DNA from: Sphingomonadales bacterium EhC05
GTDB taxonomy: Bacteria > Pseudomonadota > Alphaproteobacteria > Sphingomonadales > Sphingomonadaceae
Direction of reading: 5' to 3'
Length of the DNA: 64,000 nt
Assembly: GCA_001650955.1 (NCBI GenBank)
Contig: LXYP01000026.1
Coordinates: forward strand, 1-64,000
Part shown: piece after piece, positions 38,100 through 48,051 of the stretch
Layout: every line of letters starts with the position of its first letter
Numbering within the stretch: the first letter of the stretch is position 1
Program-made: the position numbers and the translations under genes
Notes under the pieces: model-generated
Database searches by the model: none
What the model was told of the DNA's origin: nothing
What the model saw: the letters and a program-made list of their open reading frames with translations, nothing else

Positions 38100-40933
38100 A
38101 TTGTTATCTTTGCGCCAAATTTGAAAGTCGAACCATATTCTTCATATTGCAGCAGCCGCTTGCGCGTACCGAAATTCTGATAGGCGAAATATTTGGCATT
38201 GTTGATGTTGATCCATTCCGCGAACAGTCGGATATTCTTGGAAAGTTTCACTTTCAGGCTGGCGTCGAGCTGAAAATGATTGTCGACGAAGCGATCTTCA
38301 CTGGCTTCCGCGCCCAGCTCATCCAAATAGCGGTCCCGGAAAGTGCCCGCGAGGCGGAAATCGACTGGGCCTTTTTCATAGCCGATGACAGCGTTGAACG
38401 TATGTTTGGAACTGCTCGGCAGATCGATTTTTCGCAAGTTGGTTATGTCACCATCCGTCGGAACGGTGCCGCTCGCATCGGTGAACGTATAATTGAAATT
38501 GAATAGCAGGCCATCAAAAGGGTCTGGCAGGAAAGTGAAGGCCTGAGCATAGCCCAATTCAATCCCGAAAACTTCTGCGCTGGGACCATTGATCGGAATA
38601 GTCGCCTCGTCAAAGGCGATTCCAAACCGTGTGCCGTCTTCCTCGAAGCTATCGACGATGAAGTTTTTGATATCCTTGTAAAAGACATTGGCCGTCAGCG
38701 CCCCGTTGGAACTGAAATAATATTCAGCGGCACCGTCGAAATTCCAGGCTTCATAGGGCTGCAAATCGGGATTACCAAATTCGCCCTCGCGCGTGTTCTC
38801 GTCATTTTGTTCCACGGCAAAACGTGGTGCAAGATCGGACAGGTTGGGCCTGACGACGCTGCGATAGGCAGCAGCGCGGAAGACCAGATTGCGCTTCGGT
38901 TCGAAGCGGATATTCAGGCTCGGCAGCCAGTCGTCATAGCTACGGTTGAAGCTATTGGGTGTGACAATCACAGTATCGTCAGTGAAGACCATATTGTTGA
39001 AAGTCGCGTCTTCCTCAACCAATGTGACCGTATTTGCGGAAATGACATTTTCCGTCCGTTCAAAACGAATGCCACCGATCACGCGCAGCTTGTTGCTGTC
39101 CCAGCGGCCGAGCAGATAGCCAGCATAAATATCCTCTTGATTGAGATAATCGGAGACTGCGGAATCGAACTGACTATCATTATCCTGCAACTCGAAATCG
39201 CCGAAATTGTCGCGGAAATAGTCCGTTGCACCGATCCGGCTGACGACCGGTCCCATATCGGTTAGTCGATAAGTCTGTTGGCCGAGCACGTCCGCTAGCG
39301 TGTAGTTCCCGGTGCTATCTTCATAGAATTCGACATCATTATTGAAGCTTTTCTCGCGCCAACGGCCTTTAAAGCCAGTCTGGACTGTAAAATCACCATT
39401 GCCCATCGCGAATATGCGGGACACGTCTATCCGGGTTGAAAATTCCTCGTCCTGGGAGTCGGATAGGCTGGTAAGCTCAACATCTTCGAGTGCGTAAAGG
39501 CCGGGATCATTGGCCAATGCAGAGCCGGACGCATAGCTGAAAAATGGTGTTCGGTCATCGCTATAGTCAAATAATATGCTGACCCCGTCGCCGTCAAAAT
39601 CTCTGGAGAAAGTCGTCGGATCGACCGAGCCATTTTCATATTCGCTGGATTTGGACCAACTGCCCGAATATTCGATCTTCCAGGGACCGGTTTCGGTCTT
39701 GCCGCCGACGACAATCGACCGGACCTTCTGGGTTTCAAACCGGTCTTTCATGTCGCGCTCGATTTCGATTTCACCATCTGTGTCATCAAAAAGCGCGCTG
39801 TTGGCATCGCCGCCGCTGGCTTCTTCATCGAGTTTGAACGTGGTTCGCCCGCGAAATTCCTGATCGTCAAATTGGCTGTAAACGCCGCGAGCATATAATT
39901 CCGTACTGTCGCTGGCGCGGAAATCGAGTGATAAGGACGCGCTGATCCGCTCTCGCTCGACATCATAGTCGCGATATTGCACTTCGTCGGCATAGACCAC
40001 GCCATCGTCGGTGATATCCCAGCCTTCGGCTTCGATATTGTCGGTTTCAAATTTGCGATTATAATAAGAAAAGCCGCCCGCGATGCCGATGTCGTCGGTG
40101 AGTCGGGTCGAGAAGTCGATGCTGCCTTTGGGGGTTATCTCACCTGAATATTCATTATAGCTACCTTCAATTCTGCCCGAGAGCAGATCTTTTTTGCGAT
40201 CAAAGGCACTGACAGTTTTGATTTCAATCGAAGCACCGATCGTGTCGCCATCCATATCCGGGGTCAGCGACTTTTTCACCTCGACCGATTCGATTAAATC
40301 GCTCGATATAACATCAAGCGCCACCGACCGAACGTCGCTTTCAGGGGAGGGAATGCGAACACCATTGAGCGAGCTGCTGTTCAGGTTCGGATCAAGACCG
40401 CGCACGGAAACAAAGCGACCTTCGCCCTGATCGTTGAGAATATTGATGCCGGGAAGGCGGCGCAACGATTCCGCTACATTCTGATCAGGAAACTGGCCGA
40501 TGGCATCGCGTGTCAAAACCGAACTGACGCCGTCGGATTCGCGTTTGCGAGACAGCGCGCTCGCCTGATTGGCGCCTTGACCGATGACCAGGATTTCATT
40601 GCCTGAGCCGTAACGCAATATGATGTCGGCCCGTGAGAGGCCGGTTTCGCTGACATTCACCCGGGTTTGAACAGTGTCGGCGCCGACATAGCGGGTTTCC
40701 AATGTATAGGTTCCAGCGGGAACATCGGGGAATCGATAGCTGCCATCGCGTTCGGTGGTCACCACCCGGTCGAGTTCGATGATTCTAACCTGTGCGGACT
40801 GCAGACCGCGGGTTTCGCTGGGGTCGCTGACCGTGCCAGTGATCGTACCGGCATATGCCGATGTCGGAACAAAGAGCAGCGCACCCACTGCTCCAGCTAA
40901 TAACTCTCTACGAAATCTCAATAAATTTGGCAT
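38096..40933 (-). CDS. TonB-dependent receptor with N-terminal carboxypeptidase-regulatory-like domain
   Basis: The 945-residue outer-membrane protein has a signal peptide (T-S-A-Y-A-G), a carboxypeptidase-regulatory-like beta-sandwich at about residues 30-105 (G-T-I-T-G-T-V-S-D, Y-R-F-P-D-V-P-A-G-T-Y-T), a plug with N-V-A-E-S-L-R-R-L-P-G-I, and a 22-strand barrel. The ATG at 40933 is preceded by GGAGG at a good distance; the ATG at 40948 overlaps that ribosome site and is rejected. It is followed by a phytase gene with a four-base overlap, which suggests the imported substrate is phytate, a breakdown product, or its iron complex. Energy would come from TonB-ExbBD encoded elsewhere. Confidence 0.9.
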   Translation of the reverse strand: MPNLLRFRRELLAGAVGALLFVPTSAYAGTITGTVSDPSETRGLQSAQVRIIELDRVVTTERDGSYRFPDVPAGTYTLETRYVGADTVQTRVNVSETGLSRADIILRYGSGNEILVIGQGANQASALSRKRESDGVSSVLTRDAIGQFPDQNVAESLRRLPGINILNDQGEGRFVSVRGLDPNLNSSSLNGVRIPSPESDVRSVALDVISSDLIESVEVKKSLTPDMDGDTIGASIEIKTVSAFDRKKDLLSGRIEGSYNEYSGEITPKGSIDFSTRLTDDIGIAGGFSYYNRKFETDNIEAEGWDITDDGVVYADEVQYRDYDVERERISASLSLDFRASDSTELYARGVYSQFDDQEFRGRTTFKLDEEASGGDANSALFDDTDGEIEIERDMKDRFETQKVRSIVVGGKTETGPWKIEYSGSWSKSSEYENGSVDPTTFSRDFDGDGVSILFDYSDDRTPFFSYASGSALANDPGLYALEDVELTSLSDSQDEEFSTRIDVSRIFAMGNGDFTVQTGFKGRWREKSFNNDVEFYEDSTGNYTLADVLGQQTYRLTDMGPVVSRIGATDYFRDNFGDFELQDNDSQFDSAVSDYLNQEDIYAGYLLGRWDSNKLRVIGGIRFERTENVISANTVTLVEEDATFNNMVFTDDTVIVTPNSFNRSYDDWLPSLNIRFEPKRNLVFRAAAYRSVVRPNLSDLAPRFAVEQNDENTREGEFGNPDLQPYEAWNFDGAAEYYFSSNGALTANVFYKDIKNFIVDSFEEDGTRFGIAFDEATIPINGPSAEVFGIELGYAQAFTFLPDPFDGLLFNFNYTFTDASGTVPTDGDITNLRKIDLPSSSKHTFNAVIGYEKGPVDFRLAGTFRDRYLDELGAEASEDRFVDNHFQLDASLKVKLSKNIRLFAEWININNAKYFAYQNFGTRKRLLQYEEYGSTFKFGAKITM

Positions 40934-41142
40934 CGGATAGACCTCCATGAACTTGTCTCGGAGGCCCTCTAGGCCTTGTCCGTGAAGCTATTCTGCCAAT
41001 CGGGAGACACTGGTGTGAATCTTTTGAGACGATTATATTGCAGTGCAAAACGCGCAAAACACTTGTCGCTAGCCTAAGCTTCTGTCATCGAGCGCAACAA
41101 CTGATGTTGTTCATCCGGCAATCGAGGCAATACCCTTTACCT

Positions 41143-41859
41143 ATGCACGCATATGCCAATCCCACCCGTTTCCTGGCATTGGCCAGGCCGCTGACACTCT
41201 GGTCGTTCGGACTGGGGCTGCTGCTGGTCATCGGCGGGTCAATCTATGGCTTGGCCTATGCTCCTGCGGACCGTTTGATGGGAGACAGCGTCCGGATTTT
41301 GTACATCCATGTTCCGACCGTCTGGCTAGCGATGGGCGGGTGGTCCGCCATCGCGATTTCCAGCATTGTTCAGCTTGCATGGCGACACCCTCTTGCGGCG
41401 GTGGCGGCTCGCGCGGTCGCTGTTCCCGGGGCGCTGTTCACTGCCTTGGGTTTGCTTACCGGTTCAATCTGGGCGCGCCCAACCTGGGGCACTTGGTGGG
41501 TATGGGATGGCCGAGTGACTTCGGTTCTGGTGCTGTTCTTCCTCTATCTGGCCTATATCGCGCTTGCCAATGCGAGCAGCGAAAAGGGCGGCGTGTCGCG
41601 CGTGACTGCAATTTTCGGGATTGTTGGCGCGATCAATATTCCGATCATCAACCGGTCTGTCATATGGTGGAACAGTCTGCATCAGCCTGCTAGCATCACC
41701 GTCAGCGGTTCATCAATTGATAGCGCATTTCTATGGCCATTGATGGTGAATGTGGTTGGATTCAGTCTGCTCTTTGGCGCAATCATATTGATGCGGATGC
41801 GGATGATATTGGCGCAGACCAAAGTAGAGGCGCGGCTCAAAAGGATGGCAGCAGAATGA
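41143..41859 (+). CDS. ccmC: cytochrome c maturation protein CcmC (heme transfer to CcmE)
   Basis: CcmC is a six-helix inner-membrane protein that passes heme to CcmE. The 238-residue product has the tryptophan-rich W-G-T-W-W-V-W-D motif near residue 115 and flanking histidines for heme. The frame is open to 41038, but the ATG at 41143 gives a normal length and family start. It is divergent from the TonB receptor. The stop overlaps ccmD (ATGA). No ccmA or ccmB lies upstream, unlike many proteobacteria. Confidence 0.93.
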   Translation: MHAYANPTRFLALARPLTLWSFGLGLLLVIGGSIYGLAYAPADRLMGDSVRILYIHVPTVWLAMGGWSAIAISSIVQLAWRHPLAAVAARAVAVPGALFTALGLLTGSIWARPTWGTWWVWDGRVTSVLVLFFLYLAYIALANASSEKGGVSRVTAIFGIVGAINIPIINRSVIWWNSLHQPASITVSGSSIDSAFLWPLMVNVVGFSLLFGAIILMRMRMILAQTKVEARLKRMAAE

Positions 41860-41987
41860 ACCATTGGCCGTTTGTGATTGCATCCTATGGGTTTGTGCTA
41901 TTGGGCACAGCTGTGGTGCTGGCGCATAGCTATCATGCGATGCGCCAGGCGGAAGCGAAGGCGGAACAATTGAGTAAACGAAAATGA
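41856..41987 (+). CDS. ccmD: heme exporter protein CcmD
   Basis: A 43-residue protein with one hydrophobic helix (F-V-I-A-S-Y-G-F-V-L-L-G-T-A-V-V-L) followed by a charged helical tail. CcmD binds the CcmABC complex and helps release holo-CcmE. It starts inside the ccmC stop and its stop overlaps ccmE, both by four bases. Sequence, size and position together make the call firm. Confidence 0.88.
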   Translation: MNHWPFVIASYGFVLLGTAVVLAHSYHAMRQAEAKAEQLSKRK

Positions 41988-42433
41988 AGGCAAAACACCA
42001 GAGACTGACTTTGGCGACATTGGCGCTGGTGGCGCTGATCGGGGCCAGCCTGCTTGCCGCCTATGCGCTGCAGGATCAGGCGAGCTATTTCTACACTCCC
42101 TCTGATATCGTCGAGAAAAACCCCGAAGTGGGCCAGGCGATTCGGCTCGGCGGCATGGTTGGCGCTGGCTCAATCCAGCGCGCGGCTGATGGTGTCACGG
42201 TCGAATTTCTCGTCCATGACGGCACTGCCGAACAGAAAGTCACCTATACGGGAATCACGCCGGATCTGTTTGTTGAAGGATCAGGCGTCGTGGCCGATGG
42301 CCGGCTTTCGGCAGATGGAACTTTTGTCGCCGAGACTTTGCTGGCCAAACATGATGAAAATTATATCCCGCGCGAACTGGAAGGCATTGATATGACCGCT
42401 GGCCAGCACAAGTCGGAAACACTCATCCAATGA
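41984..42433 (+). CDS. ccmE: heme chaperone CcmE
   Basis: CcmE carries heme covalently in the periplasm from CcmC to CcmF. The 149-residue protein has an N-terminal membrane anchor (residues 7-28) and an OB-fold domain. The heme-binding H123 in A-K-H-D-E-N-Y-I-P has Y127 four residues on, giving the H-x3-Y signature. Overlaps with ccmD and ccmF by four bases each. Confidence 0.96.
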   Translation: MKAKHQRLTLATLALVALIGASLLAAYALQDQASYFYTPSDIVEKNPEVGQAIRLGGMVGAGSIQRAADGVTVEFLVHDGTAEQKVTYTGITPDLFVEGSGVVADGRLSADGTFVAETLLAKHDENYIPRELEGIDMTAGQHKSETLIQ

Positions 42434-44367
42434 TCGCAGAAACAGGCCTGATCGCGCTCTGGCTCGCGGCCGCATTGGCCTTATTGCAATTTGCGCTCTG
42501 CACCATTGGTCTGGTCAAGGGCCGCGACGAATTTTTTGCAGCGATCCGCCCGATCGCAATTGCACAGGGCGTGCTGGTGACAATTTCCTTCCTGATATTG
42601 GTCTGGCTGTTCATCCGCTCTGACATGTCGGTCAAACTGGTTGTGATGAACAGTGTTGCGGTGAAGCCGCTGATCTACAAAATTTCCGGAACATGGGGCA
42701 ATCACGAAGGATCGATGCTGCTCTGGGTTGCGATTTTGGGGATAGCCGGTGCCGGTATCGGATTGTTTGAACGCACATTGAAACAGAGAACCTTGGTCAC
42801 CACGCTGGCCGCCCAGGCCTTTATCAGCGTTGGTTTCTATGCCTATCTGCTGATCGCTTCCAATCCGTTTGAGCGCATTTTTCCCGTCCCAGCGGATGGG
42901 CAGGGGCTCAATCCGCTGCTGCAGGATGTCGGTCTCGCGCTCCATCCGCCAACGCTTTACATCGGCTATGTCGGTCTTTCGATCGCCTTTTCCTTTGCGG
43001 TCGGAGCGATGATCAACCGTGACGTCGGACCCGACTTTGCCAAAGCCATGCGGCCTTGGGTATTGGGCGCCTGGGTATTCCTGACTCTCGGGATAACCGC
43101 AGGCAGCTATTGGGCTTATTATGAACTCGGCTGGGGTGGCTGGTGGTTCTGGGATCCCGTAGAAAACGCATCGCTGATGCCATGGCTGGCTGCGACCGCA
43201 TTGCTGCATTCGGTGAATGTCCTGGCGACCCGGGACGGACTGCGGGCCTGGACGCTGATGCTGGCGGTTGTCGCTTTCTCGATGTCGATGATTGGTACTT
43301 TCCTGGTCCGCTCTGGCGTTTTGACCAGCGTGCACGCCTTTGCCGTCGATCCGACGCGGGGCGGCTTCATCCTTGCTTTGCTCGCCATCTATATCGGCGG
43401 TGCGATGGCGGTTTTTGCGCTGCGTGTCGGCACTGTCAAAGAAGGCTCGCAATTTGAACCGGTCAGCCGCGAGGGCGCGCTGGTCGCGAATAATCTGCTG
43501 CTCTCGGCGATATTGGGGATTGTCTTTATCGGCACACTCTATCCGCTGTTCGTCGAGGGTGTGAGTGGCGATATGATCTCGGTGGGAGCGCCCTATTTCA
43601 ATCTTGCAACCGGACCGATTGCGCTCATTCTCGTGGCGATCATGGCGGCAGGGCCGCTGCTGCGCTGGCGTCGGGACAAAGCCAAGGCTTTGCTCAACCG
43701 GATATCGATTCCGATATTCATAACCGCGGCTGCGCTGTTCGGCCTGGTACTGTTTACCACCTCGATGTCGACATTGTCCCTGCTCGGACTGGCATTGGCC
43801 GCGGGCATTGCGGTCGCCAGCTTTGCACCGCTCTGGAAGCGCAACCTGCGGCGGACGCCGATGCATACTTATGGCATGATTATCGCGCATTTCGGTGTCG
43901 CGGTCGCGCTGGTCGGGATGGCGTCTGAAAGCAGTTTTACCGAAGAAAAACTGGTCGCGGCCTCACCGGGCGACGAAGTGATCGTCAACAATTGGAAGGT
44001 GAATTTCCTTGCGATCGAGCCGATCGCAGGACCGAACTGGACCGCTTTGGAAGCCCGGGTGACCGCGCAATATGGCGATGGCGCGATTCACCAAATAGAG
44101 CCCCAGAACCGGATGTTCCCGGCAGCGCAAACCCAGACCAGCGAGGCCGCACTGCTGACCCGCTGGAACGGACAGCTTTATGTTGTGCTCGGCGATAGTG
44201 ATGAGCAAGGCCGCTGGCAGCTGCGCATATGGTGGAAACCTTTTGTGACGCTCATCTGGTATGGCGGCGTTTTGATCGCACTCGGCGGATTGCTGGCAAT
44301 GATCGGGCGGTTGCGCCGTGCGGTTCGGCAAAAACGCCAGCGTGAATATGCCGAGGCGCTGATATGA
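42430..44367 (+). CDS. ccmF: cytochrome c heme lyase subunit CcmF
   Basis: CcmF, with CcmH and CcmI, attaches heme to apocytochrome c. The 645-residue protein has about fifteen membrane segments and the W-G-G-W-W-F-W-D-P-V-E-N-A-S motif near residue 235, which contacts periplasmic heme. It also has N-H-E-G-S-M-L-L-W near residue 90. Length is normal. Translationally coupled to ccmE and ccmG by four-base overlaps. Confidence 0.96.
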   Translation: MIAETGLIALWLAAALALLQFALCTIGLVKGRDEFFAAIRPIAIAQGVLVTISFLILVWLFIRSDMSVKLVVMNSVAVKPLIYKISGTWGNHEGSMLLWVAILGIAGAGIGLFERTLKQRTLVTTLAAQAFISVGFYAYLLIASNPFERIFPVPADGQGLNPLLQDVGLALHPPTLYIGYVGLSIAFSFAVGAMINRDVGPDFAKAMRPWVLGAWVFLTLGITAGSYWAYYELGWGGWWFWDPVENASLMPWLAATALLHSVNVLATRDGLRAWTLMLAVVAFSMSMIGTFLVRSGVLTSVHAFAVDPTRGGFILALLAIYIGGAMAVFALRVGTVKEGSQFEPVSREGALVANNLLLSAILGIVFIGTLYPLFVEGVSGDMISVGAPYFNLATGPIALILVAIMAAGPLLRWRRDKAKALLNRISIPIFITAAALFGLVLFTTSMSTLSLLGLALAAGIAVASFAPLWKRNLRRTPMHTYGMIIAHFGVAVALVGMASESSFTEEKLVAASPGDEVIVNNWKVNFLAIEPIAGPNWTALEARVTAQYGDGAIHQIEPQNRMFPAAQTQTSEAALLTRWNGQLYVVLGDSDEQGRWQLRIWWKPFVTLIWYGGVLIALGGLLAMIGRLRRAVRQKRQREYAEALI

Positions 44368-44891
44368 ATCGGCCATTGCTCTGGGTACCTTTGGGGCTGT
44401 TCGCGATATTTTTCGCGATTGTCGCGGCTGGCCTGACGCGCCCCAAAGATAATATTGTTGAATCGAAAATGGTTGGCAAATCGATACCGGAATTTGTCCT
44501 GCCCGCCGCGATCGAGCAACGCCCCGCCTTGCGGAGCACGGACCTGGCCACCGGCAAGCCACAGCTGCTCAATATTTTTGCGAGCTGGTGTGTGCCATGT
44601 ATTGCCGAGGCGCCGCAACTGCTCGCCTTGGAACGGGCCGGGGCGACGATCAACGGTGTCGCTAGCCGCGATACACCCGCAGATATTGCAAATTTCCTCA
44701 ATCGCTGGGGCAATCCTTATCAGCGTATCGGGACGGATGAACGCAGTGTCGTGCAGCTCGAACTCGGATCATCGGGAGTCCCGGAAACTTTCGTGATTGA
44801 TGGAAAAGGTGTCATTGTCCATCAGCATATCGGCGATATCCGGGAGGAAGATGTTCCCAAATTACTCCAGATGTTGAAAGAGGCGGAATGA
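44364..44891 (+). CDS. ccmG: thiol:disulfide interchange protein CcmG/DsbE
   Basis: A membrane-anchored thioredoxin-like protein of 175 residues that reduces the cytochrome c CxxCH cysteines before heme attachment. It has an N-terminal anchor at residues 5-22 and the active site W-C-V-P-C with C76 and C79. A G-V-P-E-T-F-V-I-D motif contains the cis-proline. It sits between ccmF and ccmH with four-base overlaps. Confidence 0.95.
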   Translation: MNRPLLWVPLGLFAIFFAIVAAGLTRPKDNIVESKMVGKSIPEFVLPAAIEQRPALRSTDLATGKPQLLNIFASWCVPCIAEAPQLLALERAGATINGVASRDTPADIANFLNRWGNPYQRIGTDERSVVQLELGSSGVPETFVIDGKGVIVHQHIGDIREEDVPKLLQMLKEAE

Positions 44892-45301
44892 GATATTTGC
44901 TCGCCCTTCTGGCTCTCACGATTGCGCTTCCGGTCACGGCCCAAAGCGGATTGCCGTCCGCGCCATATGCGCACCGTCAGTTGGATGACCCAGCGAAGGA
45001 AGCAGATGCCCGGGCACTGATGGACGAATTGCGCTGTCTCAAATGTCAGAGCCAGTCGATTGCTGACAGCAATGCACCGATGGCGGGTGACATGCGTAGT
45101 CAGGTGCGGGAACGGATTGCGGCAGGCGACAATCCGGAACAGGTTCGCAGCTGGCTGATCGAGCGCTATGGCGACTGGGTAACCTATAATCCGCCGGTTA
45201 ACAGTCTGACCTGGCCGCTTTGGTTTGCCCCTATCATGCTGTTGATCGTCGCGATTTTTCTCGCGCGCGGCAGATTCAAGCGACGGAAAGATAAAAGCTG
45301 A
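44888..45301 (+). CDS. ccmH: cytochrome c maturation protein CcmH
   Basis: The 137-residue protein has a signal peptide (ending near V-T-A-Q), the redox motif L-R-C-L-K-C-Q with C50 and C53, and one C-terminal membrane helix near residues 105-125. It works with CcmG to present reduced apocytochrome c. This is the short CcmH (CcmL) form without the TPR part, which is encoded by the next gene. It ends one base into that gene. Confidence 0.94.
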   Translation: MRYLLALLALTIALPVTAQSGLPSAPYAHRQLDDPAKEADARALMDELRCLKCQSQSIADSNAPMAGDMRSQVRERIAAGDNPEQVRSWLIERYGDWVTYNPPVNSLTWPLWFAPIMLLIVAIFLARGRFKRRKDKS

Positions 45302-45954
45302 TGGGTTGGATCATTCTTCTGGTCATTGCGATCGCGCTATTTGGCATTCTCGTGAAATGGGGCAGGCTTCCGCGGACAGCTTTTGAGCTGACCGGTGCGG
45401 CGCTTTTGCTCGGTGTGGCGGGCTATGCCTGGCAGGGAGAGCCGGGAATGGCGGGCGTTTCAGTGACACCTGCCGAAAAGCCCAATAGTTTTGATGAAGA
45501 CAGCATCACGTCGCGCAACGAAATGGGCGAAAGATTTGGCAGCGCCCGCGAATGGTTGGTCTTTTCGGACTCGCTCAATCGTTCAGGAAAACATGGAACC
45601 GCTGCCAACTATCTGCGCAACGGTGTTCGGGAACATCCTGACGATCCGGATCTTTGGGTCGGGCTGGGCAACGCGCTGGTCGTTCATGCAGATGGCGTCA
45701 TCACGCCGGCGGCGCAATTTGCCTTTCAGAAAGCTGCTGATATTTCACCGGAACATCCGGGACCACCGTTTTTCCTGGGCATGGCCTATGCACAGTCCGG
45801 AAAATTGGATCAGGCCCGGGCCATTTGGACGGAATTGCTCGAACGCACGACCGAAGATGCGCCTTGGCGTGCGGATCTCGAGTCGCGTTTGGCGCAATTG
45901 AATCGGATGCAGCCGGCACTACCGGCGGCGAATGAGAGTTCAGCACGTGAGTGA
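45301..45954 (+). CDS. ccmI: TPR protein CcmI (apocytochrome c chaperone part)
   Basis: The 217-residue protein has two hydrophobic segments near the N-terminus (residues 1-18 and 30-42) and then TPR repeats over about residues 75-200 (E-H-P-D-D-P-D-L-W-V-G-L-G-N-A, E-H-P-G-P-P-F-F-L-G-M-A-Y-A-Q). CcmI captures the C-terminal helix of apocytochromes. Its place directly after ccmH supports the name; alphaproteobacterial CcmI is often longer, so this is a compact form. Confidence 0.85.
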   Translation: MGWIILLVIAIALFGILVKWGRLPRTAFELTGAALLLGVAGYAWQGEPGMAGVSVTPAEKPNSFDEDSITSRNEMGERFGSAREWLVFSDSLNRSGKHGTAANYLRNGVREHPDDPDLWVGLGNALVVHADGVITPAAQFAFQKAADISPEHPGPPFFLGMAYAQSGKLDQARAIWTELLERTTEDAPWRADLESRLAQLNRMQPALPAANESSARE

Positions 45955-45987
45955 AGTCCGGATTAATCAGAGAGTTGAAGAAGCAGG

Positions 45988-46009
45988 ACTGGCAAATGGC
46001 GCCAGTTTT
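45988..46009 (+). terminator. weak terminator after the ccm operon
   Basis: ACTGGC pairs with GCCAGT around a seven-base loop and is followed by TTTT, 33 bases after ccmI and about 100 bases before kup. The stem is only six bases. Confidence 0.4.
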
Positions 46010-46109
46010 GTTGCGCGTGCGAAAACCTCATGCTAAGCGCGCCCGTTTGCTGACAGGAATGTCAGGAATAGTTTTCAGATAATCAGGGGAAAGCCATAGC
46101 GGCCAACCA

Positions 46110-48050
46110 ATGTCCGAAGAATCTGCAACTTCTAACCGAAAACGCAACGGCGCAGTCCAGCCTCATGGATCGCGGCAACAAGGTAGCGCGGTCGTTAAGC
46201 TGGCCGCGGGTGCGGTCGGGATCGTGTTCGGTGATATCGGCACCAGCCCGCTCTATGCATTTCGTGAGACATTCGTCGGACATCATCCCCTGGAGCTCGA
46301 CAAGCTGCACGTATTGGGCGTGGTCAGTCTGATCTTCTGGTCGATGACGCTGGTCGTCTCGATCCAATATGTCACCATATTGATGCGCGCCGACAATAAG
46401 GGGCAAGGTGGCAGTCTTGCGCTGGTTGCCAAATTATTGGCGGCTTTGCGGCGATCCAAATTTGGCTGGGTCGCGATATTATTGGGCGTATTATCTACCT
46501 CGCTCTTTTACGGTGACAGTATGATTACGCCGGCGATCTCGGTTCTGTCGGCGGTTGAGGGTCTCACGGTTGTGCAGGCCGGATTGCAGCCGATGGTTCT
46601 CCCCATCGCAGTCGGTCTGCTGGTCGTTCTCTTCATGATACAATCACGCGGAACGGCGAAAATCGGTATGTTTTTTGCGCCGATCATGTTTGTCTATTTC
46701 ACGGTGATTGCGACACTCGGGCTGATCCAGATATTTCAGACTCCGGAAATTCTCTACGCGCTCAATCCCTGGTATGCGGTGCAGTTTTTCATCACCGATG
46801 GTTTCAAGGCCTTTCTCGCCCTGGGTTCGGTGGTTCTCGCCGTAACGGGCTCGGCCGCGCTGTTCGCGGATATGGGACATTTTGGCCGCAAGCCGATGCG
46901 CATGGCCTGGTTTGGCTTTGTCATGCCGGCCTTGCTCTGCAACTATTTTGGTCAGGGTGCAATGATCATCGGGCTGGATGCGGAAGGCGCGAAAGCGGCC
47001 ATTCAAAACCCGTTCTTTCTGCTGGCGCCGGAAATGTTGCGCCTGCCTTTGGTGATACTCGCGACGATGGCGACCTTCATCGCCAGTCAGGCGGTCATAT
47101 CGGGCGCCTTCTCGGTAACCCATCAAGCCATTCAGCTCGGTTTCATTCCGCGCCTGACGATCAAGCACACCAGCGCATCCGAAGCGGGCCAGATTTATAT
47201 TCCGTTTGTCAACTGGACGATCATGATCGCCGTTATCATCCTGGTGCTGACCTTCCAGAGTTCCAGCAATCTCGCATCCGCCTATGGCATTGCGGTGACC
47301 GGAGCGATGCTGATCGATACCTGTCTGTTGGCGGTTCTGGTCTTCACATTGTGGAAGTGGAAATGGTGGTATGCTGTTCCGATTCTTGCGATATTCTTCA
47401 TCGTCGATGGCGCCTATTTCGCCGCCAATCTCTCCAAAGTTCCTGATGGCGGCTGGTTCCCGTTGATGGTCGGTGCCTTTGCCTTTTTGTTGCTCACGAC
47501 CTGGGCCAAGGGCCGCAAGATCATGCGCGAACATATGGCTGAATCAGCGATGCCGATCGAGATTTTCACGAAATCGGCGGTCAATAGTGCCACCCGCGTG
47601 CCGGGGACTGCGATTTTCATGGCCTCATCCTCGGTCGGTGTGCCGTCCGCCCTGCTGCACAATATCAAGCATAATAAGATCATCCATGAACGGGTCGTGG
47701 TGCTCACCGTCAATATTGAAGACGTGCCCTATGTGGAGCCTGAAAATCGCATCCATGTGAAGGACCTTGGGCAGGGTTTTTATCGGTTGGTGCTGAATTT
47801 CGGTTTCATGCAGGAAACCGATGTGCCTGCGACGCTCAAGAAAGTCACGGAATGCGGTATGGAGTTTAACATGATGACCACCAGCTTCTTCCTGTCGCGC
47901 CAGACTTTGCTGCCTTCGGAGAAACCGGAAATGATGGTCTGGCGGGAGAAAGTATTCGCGTGGATGCTGCGCAATGCGGCAACCGCGATGGAATTTTTCA
48001 AATTGCCCAGCAACCGCGTGGTCGAACTTGGCAGCCAGATGGAAATTTGA
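46110..48050 (+). CDS. kup: Kup family potassium uptake transporter
   Basis: The 646-residue protein has twelve hydrophobic segments over residues 30-450. The family signature is [13 protein letters not shown] near residue 48, and [15 protein letters not shown] near residue 137. A soluble C-terminal domain follows. Kup imports K+ with H+ across the inner membrane. It is a single gene between the ccm operon and a convergent methyltransferase gene. Confidence 0.95.
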   Translation: MSEESATSNRKRNGAVQPHGSRQQGSAVVKLAAGAVGIVFGDIGTSPLYAFRETFVGHHPLELDKLHVLGVVSLIFWSMTLVVSIQYVTILMRADNKGQGGSLALVAKLLAALRRSKFGWVAILLGVLSTSLFYGDSMITPAISVLSAVEGLTVVQAGLQPMVLPIAVGLLVVLFMIQSRGTAKIGMFFAPIMFVYFTVIATLGLIQIFQTPEILYALNPWYAVQFFITDGFKAFLALGSVVLAVTGSAALFADMGHFGRKPMRMAWFGFVMPALLCNYFGQGAMIIGLDAEGAKAAIQNPFFLLAPEMLRLPLVILATMATFIASQAVISGAFSVTHQAIQLGFIPRLTIKHTSASEAGQIYIPFVNWTIMIAVIILVLTFQSSSNLASAYGIAVTGAMLIDTCLLAVLVFTLWKWKWWYAVPILAIFFIVDGAYFAANLSKVPDGGWFPLMVGAFAFLLLTTWAKGRKIMREHMAESAMPIEIFTKSAVNSATRVPGTAIFMASSSVGVPSALLHNIKHNKIIHERVVVLTVNIEDVPYVEPENRIHVKDLGQGFYRLVLNFGFMQETDVPATLKKVTECGMEFNMMTTSFFLSRQTLLPSEKPEMMVWREKVFAWMLRNAATAMEFFKLPSNRVVELGSQMEI

Positions 48051-48051
48051 T

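Noticed and set aside
40934-40948. ATG at 40948 as start of the TonB receptor
   Set aside because: That ATG overlaps the GGAGG ribosome site used by the ATG at 40933, which gives a proper signal peptide.
42481-43890. A 469-codon open frame antisense to ccmF
   Set aside because: It is very rich in R, Q, H and G with no hydrophobic core or motif, and lies wholly against a well-supported ccmF. It is a GC-driven shadow frame.
46644-47534. A 296-codon open frame antisense to kup
   Set aside because: Composition is polar and arginine/histidine-rich, mirroring the membrane segments of kup on the other strand; a typical shadow.
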